Source of the DNA: Paramacrobiotus metropolitanus
Taxonomy: Eukaryota; Tardigrada; Eutardigrada; Parachela; Macrobiotidae
Direction of reading: 5' to 3'
NCBI RefSeq assembly: GCF_019649055.1
Contig: NW_026570245.1
Coordinates: 930,001 to 994,000, forward strand
Length of the DNA stretch: 64,000 nucleotides
Of the stretch, positions 58,022 through 64,000 are shown piece after piece. A program made the position numbers and the translations under genes. The notes under the pieces were generated by a model. That model was not told where the DNA came from, did not search any database, and worked only from the letters and a program-made list of their open reading frames with translations. The number at the start of each line of letters is the position of its first letter. Within the stretch, counting starts at the first letter, position 1.

Positions 58022-60083
58022 CTAATACAGAGATTTGCCCTTGCAGTTGCAGGTGGCTTCGCATTGAGCCTTCATGCTGTCCATCATGGAATCGGCTTTG
58101 TCGCATCCGTTGGCGAAGAGAGCAGGATAGTTACCGGATGGGTTCTCACAGTTGGACAGCTTGTTTTCGTATTCGCAAGCGTTCGCTGTAATTGGTTAAC
58201 ATCATATATACCGGTACATGTTCAGTTAATAACGTGTTGCCATATATGTTACAAAAAAATTATATTAACCAAGGCTAATCAGAAACATTTAATTTATATA
58301 TCTGGATTTCCACTACGAGTAATATATTTCACTGCCTGCCTCTAGTCCTGGCTCCTGATCACAACAAATTAAAATATTATACAGTTAATAATATATAATA
58401 ATCGAAATAAAGTGTTAAAAATATACAGTTTATTTTTTTGGACAACAGCAAAACAAAATGCAAAGTACGTAACATATACTGATCATGCCCTTTCAAGTTA
58501 TTGAACATGTACTGCTGCTTACTGCACAGTCCGTTTTCGCAAGCACCCTTGCAGCTGTCACATGGGTTTCCGGCATCGTATGGCTTCAAGTGGTTGGGAT
58601 AGACGTTACCACTGTGATCAGTACATTCATTACAATTAATGTAAAACTGCGATTTGGATTATTTAACGATCACGTACCCTGGAGCATAATCGCAGACGAA
58701 GAAATGGAACTGTTGAGGAGTGCCGGCTTTGCACAGCTTGTAACCGCATCCAACAAAGCGGGAAGTTTTCCAGACCATCTGTAGAGCGTATGGATTAGTA
58801 AGCACTGTATTTGTGTGCGAATTTATCCGTTAGATCTAGACTTGTGCGTGCGTGCGTGCGACTTGTGAATTTATCCGTTAGACTTGTGCCTCTGACTGAC
58901 GTATTGTAGTTATGCATAAATGCAATCCAAACGTTATTAATTATTAATATTATCGTTGATGCTGCCGAGTACGTATAAATGTACTGTAGGTAGCAAGTAA
59001 AACGTGCAGGTTATACATCTGCGTCGAATACTCTGAAACGAGTTTGCGGCCAGTCTTTATAACTTACGGCGGTGTAATGGCCGACGACTTTTCCGGTATC
59101 AACACCCCATTTGAAGTCCTTCTTTTCGTTGTACCACATGTCCATAGCTTGCTTCCAGGTCATGTCTCCACTGCCCATGGCGATGCTTTGACCGCAATTG
59201 GTGTCTTTCTTCACTGTTGTTAAATACAATAAAGCTTTATATTTGCAGTCCCATGAAAAAATTAATTGTGTAGAATAAAACGAGTCTAGCATATACTGAA
59301 AGTGATTATATAATAGTAAATTCTTACATAGAATGTTCAAGAAAGTTTTCTTTTCCTGATCCGTTGTGGGATGACGGAAGTCGCATTTGTCAGCCCATGC
59401 TTGAGCAATTTGCGATGCTTTGGCATGCCATTGCATGCGCATTTCGTTCTTGCCCTTGACCTCACGACGCTTCTCATTATGATAGTCGACAATAGTTTTT
59501 TGGACGGAACCACTGGCGGTGGCCAGGTCAGCGGCGCCTTTAACGGTACGTTTTCCAGCGTTCTTGCCGTTGAAGATCAGGCCTTCATGGAGGGTGCTCC
59601 CGGGATCTGGCAGATCGGGAACCGGCTCATGCTGATGGATCACGCGTTCGTTGGGGTTGATTTCTGCCTCCTCACCACCGGGAATTTGGGGGTTTTGTAG
59701 GTAGGTGGCACCTGAAAATATAATAAAGTCATCCAATCATACAAGTAAAAACATTGATATTATACAACAATTCATTGATTAAATTATTTAAAAAGCTTTA
59801 TTGTTTTATATTTACGTATTAATTAACACCAACGAATCGTGGAGACTACCTTACAATCAGCTCACAACGGAAAAAATAGTGAAAGTTTTTGAAAATACAA
59901 GTAAAACACTTCTAAAGACTAATAATTAAATAATAATAAAATTGAAACACTTTAAAGACAGTAACAAAGACATTCGAAAAAGGTAGAGAAAATATAGCCA
60001 TATGTTCCATAAAGCGAAGAGTGGTTCTCACCATATGCAACACCGATGAGAGCCGCAAGGGCCAACGCAACAGCGACCTTCAT
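58022..60083 (-). CDS. Secreted CAP-superfamily protein with cysteine-rich tail (CRISP/venom-allergen-like)
   Basis: Six exons: 60083-60032, 59711-59328, 59213-59068, 58778-58678, 58611-58523, 58185-58022. Phases agree and give 311 residues. Exon 1 is a signal peptide (MKVAVALALAALIGVAYG). Residues about 18-85 form a Pro/Glu/Asn-rich stretch unlike other CAP proteins. The CAP domain follows, with IVDYHNEKRR, MQWHAKASQIAQAWADKC, the CAP signature GHYTAMVWKTSRFVGCGY and FFVCDYAPGGNVYP. The C-terminal 75 residues contain about ten cysteines (CDSCKGACENGLC, then NACEYENKLSNC and CEATCNCKGK), in the place of the CRISP hinge and ion-channel-regulator domain. Family members are secreted proteins in venoms, reproductive fluids and parasite secretions, and some bind lipids. 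Which role this one has cannot be told. A normal secreted protein is as likely as a toxin. Confidence 0.9.
58818..58886. repeat. Tandem duplication with a short CGTG run in CAP intron 3
   Basis: GAATTTATCCGTTAGA followed by CTTGTG occurs twice about 48 bases apart, with (CGTG)n between the copies. A simple replication-slippage repeat. Confidence 0.6.
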
Positions 60084-61759
60084 GCTTCTTTCCGGCTTGT
60101 ACAGGAGAAAACTGTAGATAGAACTGACTGACACCCTGCCGCATTCCCTTCATATCGAATCGGCTTATATATCAGCTATCGATATTTTTTGCCCGTTTTG
60201 TGGTTATAATAGCAGATTTTCAAGAGTGTCAAGGACAGAAAAATCGCTGTCCATTGATGAGTAACCAGAAGAGTGTGTGCCGAATAATCACGATTTTGCC
60301 GCCGTTGTAATTGCAGATTTGCTGATAATGCTAGGGTGTGTACTTCAAAATCTGCATGCTGGTAGGCCGCGTTGTCTTCCCATATTTTATGAAGTGGACA
60401 GGTTAGACGACGCAAAACGTGCCGATAAAAATTTCTTCCAAAAAACACTTGTATTCTCGAAAACAGCTTCAGTTGATGGCTTCGGCGTGCCAAATTTACC
60501 AAGAGTTCGCAGTATAAAAGGCAATCGCGTTCAAGTTTATAAAAATTATAATCCAAGCGATTAAGTAATATCAAAGTAATATCAAAGACCATAACGGGTT
60601 AAGTAATATCAAAGACCATAATATTACTAAACTGAGTTTAGTAATATTATGGTCTGTATATTATAGTAATATTATAGTTTAGTAATATTATAGTTTAGTA
60701 ATATTAAACTGCGTTTAGTAATATTATGCAAAGACACATGAACAAACGATTAAAGTATAGATATTAGACGCAGTAAATCTGTATAAATATCTGTATGTCG
60801 ATATATCTTGGTAATATCTATACTAATTGTGGTTAAGTGTGTGCTTTCGATCATCCTGTGCCGGCACTGTACCGGGAACAATATCGAGAAACTCCGATAA
60901 TGCATTCAGATATTATTGTTCTTGTTACCATTAGTAATCCTATATTTTAGTATTTCAATATTAATAACCGTACATAACAGAAACAATACTTTGTAATTAA
61001 TGCAATTTGTAATTGGATAAAAACGTAACAAAAGCTTTTGCAATGTGTAATGAAAATGTGTTTCTGCTGTCTTAATACTTTTCACAAGTCAGTAAGTACA
61101 TAATCTGTGCGATAAATCTGTACTACATAATTATGATCTAGTACGTAATCTGTGCGATAACATCTTGCATTCAGTTTTTGCAATAACTTAAGTACTTGAA
61201 GCGCTTAAAGTATCTTTGTTGATTTGTTACTGTTCCTAACTTTCTATGCAAATCAAAATTAATATAACAGACTGGATTGGCCACTGGTCAACCACTCACA
61301 GGCATCGGCAAATTCCATTCACTGAAACTTAACACCGGAGGCGTAAGCCATAAATTTTCATTGTATGCCGTCATGCGAAGACCATGAAAAGTCCCCACTT
61401 TCTTGCTAACTGATTGCGAATTTGCGGGGAAGTTGATTTGCTAGTTTTGTGGCTTGTTACTTGTGAGTACCAATAATATACCACGACGCGGTTACTGATT
61501 CTTGCAGATCACTGCAGTTTTTCTATATAGAAGCTCGCTGTTTGTTTATGTGGAGTTATAATCATCCAAGTAAGACACGTCTAAGGACTTTTTAATGCGA
61601 CCGGAGCGACTCAGTGTACGACGTTCGTGAATTATTTATCGAGTCTACCATCGGTTAGCTCGATCGCGCAGACCTCGCACGCAACCGATTTGTACGATGC
61701 CGTTGTGCCGCGGACGTTGATACTTTATTGCTGGTCAATGGTCAGCATCCACCGGGGAG
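60084..61759. other. Divergent spacer between CAP gene and permease
   Basis: About 1.7 kb holding both promoters. A cluster of 'agtaatatta' units at 60560-60730 forms several hairpins; the best has 21-base arms (60613-60633 with 60635-60655) around one base. ORFs at 60176-60592 (minus) and 60277-60564 (plus) overlap each other and resemble nothing known. The segment 61627-61759 upstream of the permease start is open in another frame only. Confidence 0.45.
60613..60655. repeat. AT-rich palindrome
   Basis: Twenty-one-base arms beginning AGACCATAATATTACTAAAC are separated by a single base. The arm motif is repeated, partly, three more times up to 60730. Confidence 0.65.
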
Positions 61760-63319
61760 ATGATGGACCCCTACGCCATCGTCGCCCTGACTTTCTTCAT
61801 CATCAGCATCATCCTGGTCATCTTCCCCATCACCATCCCCATCCCGCGCACCCGTCTGCGTGTCATCCTCAACACTGCCACGGCGCCCCTGGTCTGCGTC
61901 ATCATCCTGGCGCTGGCCCAGTGCATTCCCTTCTCCGTCTTTCGCGACGGGATTATGGGGGCCGAGGGAATTAAACCATACAACATCATGATCCTCTTCT
62001 TCTCCCTGGCCTACATGGCCATCTCCCTGGATCTCACCGGACTGCTGCAGGCGGCCGCGTTTTGGATCGCTAACAACGGCGGTCGCCAGGGCATCCGGCT
62101 GTACACATCATTTTACCTCTTCTCCACACTGCTCAGTATTATTCTGGGCAATGATCCGGTTATTCTCTCGGGAACGGCGTTTCTGGTGTACTACACCAAG
62201 ATCGCTGAATTGGATCCGTCGGCATGGTTATTCGCCGAATTTGCCAGTTGTAATATCGGGAGTATGGTGCTGTTTGTGGGGAATCCCACCAATTTGGTAT
62301 TGTGTGAGGGATTTCAGCTGCAGTATTTAACCTACACGGCGTATACAGCACTGCCGTTTCTCGGCTGTATTGTCGCCGCATATATCGCGCTGCTGGTGCA
62401 GTTTTGGAAAAGAATCCCCAAACAAATCGTCGCACCGGAACTGGACGCTCGGTCCGTACTTTTGGATCCGATCAGTGCGGCTGTCGGATCCGGGATCCTG
62501 TTGTCCTGTTTAATTGTGATTATCGGAGTCAGCTTCGGGGGCGTGGATGTGTGGGAAATTGCGCTGCCGTTTGCCATTGGTAAATTTCTTTTCGATGTTG
62601 TGTGGGAGGGATTCATCAAGAAACGACCGCGCAACACGTCGGAGAAATTTGAGATGCGGGAACGAGCATCGTTGCAGAATTTCCCGGTGGAGGGCGAGGG
62701 CGTGGTCATCCGGACATTCTCCCAAAAATGGTTCATGACGCGTTTTAGTGGAGTTATTCGTAGCAAGAATTTTCTTAAGAAGCGTTTTCCTACCGCGTAT
62801 ACTTCGCTAAAACGTTTGCCGATCGGTTTACTACCGTTTGCGTTATCCCAGTTTGTCCTAGTCGAAGCGTTGGTGTACCACAAGTGGATCGACATTTTTG
62901 CCGGTTGGATGGCGCATTTGACCACTTCCTTACCGGCAACAGTTTTTTCTGTGGGATTGCTGTCGGTCTTGTTGTGTAATTTAGCCGGGACGAATATTCT
63001 GGCCACGATACTGTTAACTAAGATTCTCCGAAAGATTCCACTGGATGACATAAACTTACGCGCGAGTTCCATTGCGTTGGCCGTGGGAAGTAACATTGGA
63101 GCAGTGTCTTTTACATTTTGTGCTTCGCTGGCTGGGCTTTTATGGCGGAATATACTGCGGCAAAAAGGCATTCGTGTACGGGCGGTGGAATTTTTTAAAT
63201 TTAACCTCTTTCCAATTATTTTGACCAGTGCTGCTGGCTTCGGCATCGTGTATGCGGAGATGATTGTGTGTAGGCATATTAAATGTGAAACGATCAACCC
63301 GAATCAAACCGCTGTATAA
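61760..63319 (+). CDS. ArsB/CitM-family (ion transporter superfamily) permease, intronless
   Basis: One uninterrupted frame of 519 residues starting MMDPYAIVALTFFI. The protein is almost wholly hydrophobic, with 11-12 predicted membrane spans in two halves joined by a basic loop (about residues 285-345). The arsenite/citrate permease signatures are present: FVGNPTNLVLCEGF near residues 172-186 and LCNLAGTNILATILLTKIL near 404-422, with GSNIGAVSFTF after it. Members move arsenite, Na+/H+ or carboxylates; the substrate here cannot be fixed. All well-supported neighbours except TOM22 have introns, but this gene has none, and its 5' part is GC-rich at third positions. That, and the resemblance I recall to fungal and bacterial ArsB-like proteins, makes acquisition by transfer or retroposition possible. 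Either of the two adjacent ATGs (61760, 61763) could start it. Confidence 0.82.
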   Translation: MMDPYAIVALTFFIISIILVIFPITIPIPRTRLRVILNTATAPLVCVIILALAQCIPFSVFRDGIMGAEGIKPYNIMILFFSLAYMAISLDLTGLLQAAAFWIANNGGRQGIRLYTSFYLFSTLLSIILGNDPVILSGTAFLVYYTKIAELDPSAWLFAEFASCNIGSMVLFVGNPTNLVLCEGFQLQYLTYTAYTALPFLGCIVAAYIALLVQFWKRIPKQIVAPELDARSVLLDPISAAVGSGILLSCLIVIIGVSFGGVDVWEIALPFAIGKFLFDVVWEGFIKKRPRNTSEKFEMRERASLQNFPVEGEGVVIRTFSQKWFMTRFSGVIRSKNFLKKRFPTAYTSLKRLPIGLLPFALSQFVLVEALVYHKWIDIFAGWMAHLTTSLPATVFSVGLLSVLLCNLAGTNILATILLTKILRKIPLDDINLRASSIALAVGSNIGAVSFTFCASLAGLLWRNILRQKGIRVRAVEFFKFNLFPIILTSAAGFGIVYAEMIVCRHIKCETINPNQTAV

Positions 63320-63802
63320 TAACGCATGTGGAAACACAATTTAAGTAAAGTGCGACGCCACGGTTTAAATTTGTCGTTTTGTGCAGTCTTATGATCATAC
63401 TAACAAAATATGATACCGACTAGTGCGTAACAATCCACAGACGTAAGTACTTTGTGTTTGTACTTTTAATTTCCGTTTTACCAATTCGAAGCGTAACAAA
63501 ACCAAATCCAGTAAAATATACATTTCGTAAGTTTAAAAACGTAAACATAAAGACTGTAAAAAGGGTTAAAATTTAAATCGCGCATTAAAATTCTTCCAGT
63601 AAGAAACTAAATTTCTGCTAATAAGACTCTGATCAAGTTATTAACCAAACCAACTTGAAGAATCCTTACGTACAACAGATAACTTCGATAACCTTAATAC
63701 AAACATAAAAAGTGAAATCGTATTCAACCTTGAGTGCAAATAACAAAGCAATCACAACGCAATGAACGCATAGTACAAAAGTGTGCACCCCAGTTTCCCC
63801 AT
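63320..63802. other. Convergent spacer at right end
   Basis: About 480 AT-rich bases between the ends of the permease and the last gene; 3' UTR material, nothing else recognised. Confidence 0.5.
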
Positions 63803-64000
63803 TCAACGACGTCGGCGTCGTCCAGATTTCTTGCCCTTCGGCACCAATTCTTCCACAATTTTCTCCACCTCCGGCAGGCTCTCCGTCCATGGTTTGTTAT
63901 TGGGAAAAGGTGTCCGCTCCTCTTCGGCCACCCGAGCCCCGTCATACTTACTCAACACATCCTCCATAATCGCTTTCGGATCGAATTTGTCTTCCTTGGC
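63803..64000 (-). CDS. C-terminal end of an unrecognised protein (partial)
   Basis: Minus-strand frame open from the window edge to a TGA at 63805-63803, 65 codons. The sequence is charged (AKEDKFDPKAIMEDVLSKYD, then PFPNNKPWTESLPEVEKIVE) and ends in a basic tail KGKKSGRRRRR. Even amino-acid mix and steady codon use make it look coding, and the alternative frames are weaker. I do not recognise the family. The basic tail could be a nuclear or RNA-binding signal, but that is inference. The rest lies beyond the right edge. Confidence 0.6.
   Translation of the reverse strand, partial: AKEDKFDPKAIMEDVLSKYDGARVAEEERTPFPNNKPWTESLPEVEKIVEELVPKGKKSGRRRRR

Noticed and set aside
62332-63297. 321-codon minus ORF
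   Set aside because: Exact antisense of the permease gene; the plus frame has membrane spans and family motifs.
1-64000. CRISPR array, prophage, operon or other bacterial system
   Set aside because: The window is intron-rich eukaryotic DNA with no regularly spaced repeats and no polycistronic layout.

Overview
This window is nuclear DNA of an intron-rich, compact animal genome. Genes sit on both strands, introns are mostly 60-120 bases with GT..AG ends, spacers are AT-rich, and every recognised protein is metazoan. The mix (an insect-like ryanodine receptor of about 5,180 residues, TOM22, UVSSA, RNA polymerase I RPA2, METTL15, a plexin-domain/TEM7-like receptor and a secreted CAP protein) fits an ecdysozoan. 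A tardigrade is my best guess, but that is inference and not proven here.

Layout. Left edge, minus: first coding exon of actin-related protein 8 (ARP8). Then TOM22 (+), and on the minus strand a UBE2K-like E2 gene plus a broken second copy whose coding region is interrupted by a hairpin transposon. Next on plus are RPA2 (POLR1B, 5.5-10.7 kb) and UVSSA (11.3-13.5 kb). The middle 28 kb is one ryanodine receptor gene (14.4-42.0 kb), for which 62 exons could be placed. Their lengths sum to a whole reading frame apart from one extra base in exon 8. Then METTL15 (+, 43.4-45.8 kb), a plexin-domain-containing receptor (-, 46.4-50.7 kb), a protein with two LSm14-type domains and two C2H2 zinc fingers (-, 52.9-56.8 kb), a CAP/CRISP-like secreted protein (-, 58.0-60.1 kb), an intronless ArsB/CitM-type permease (+, 61.8-63.3 kb) and the C-terminal end of an unrecognised minus-strand gene.

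Several short non-autonomous DNA transposons are readable from their terminal inverted repeats and target duplications: a 152-base palindrome in the E2 pseudogene, a Tc1/mariner-like element and a PIF/Harbinger-like MITE in ryanodine receptor introns, a hAT-like element with a perfect 8-base duplication, and a palindromic element carrying a nested TTA-flanked MITE in an intron of the LSm14/zinc-finger gene.

The genes are a chance neighbourhood of housekeeping and signalling functions, not an operon. The observations most worth following are the LSm14x2-C2H2 protein, the E2 pair in which the intact copy has lost its catalytic cysteine while the broken copy keeps it, the intronless arsenite/citrate-type transporter, and unusual residues in the ryanodine receptor pore.
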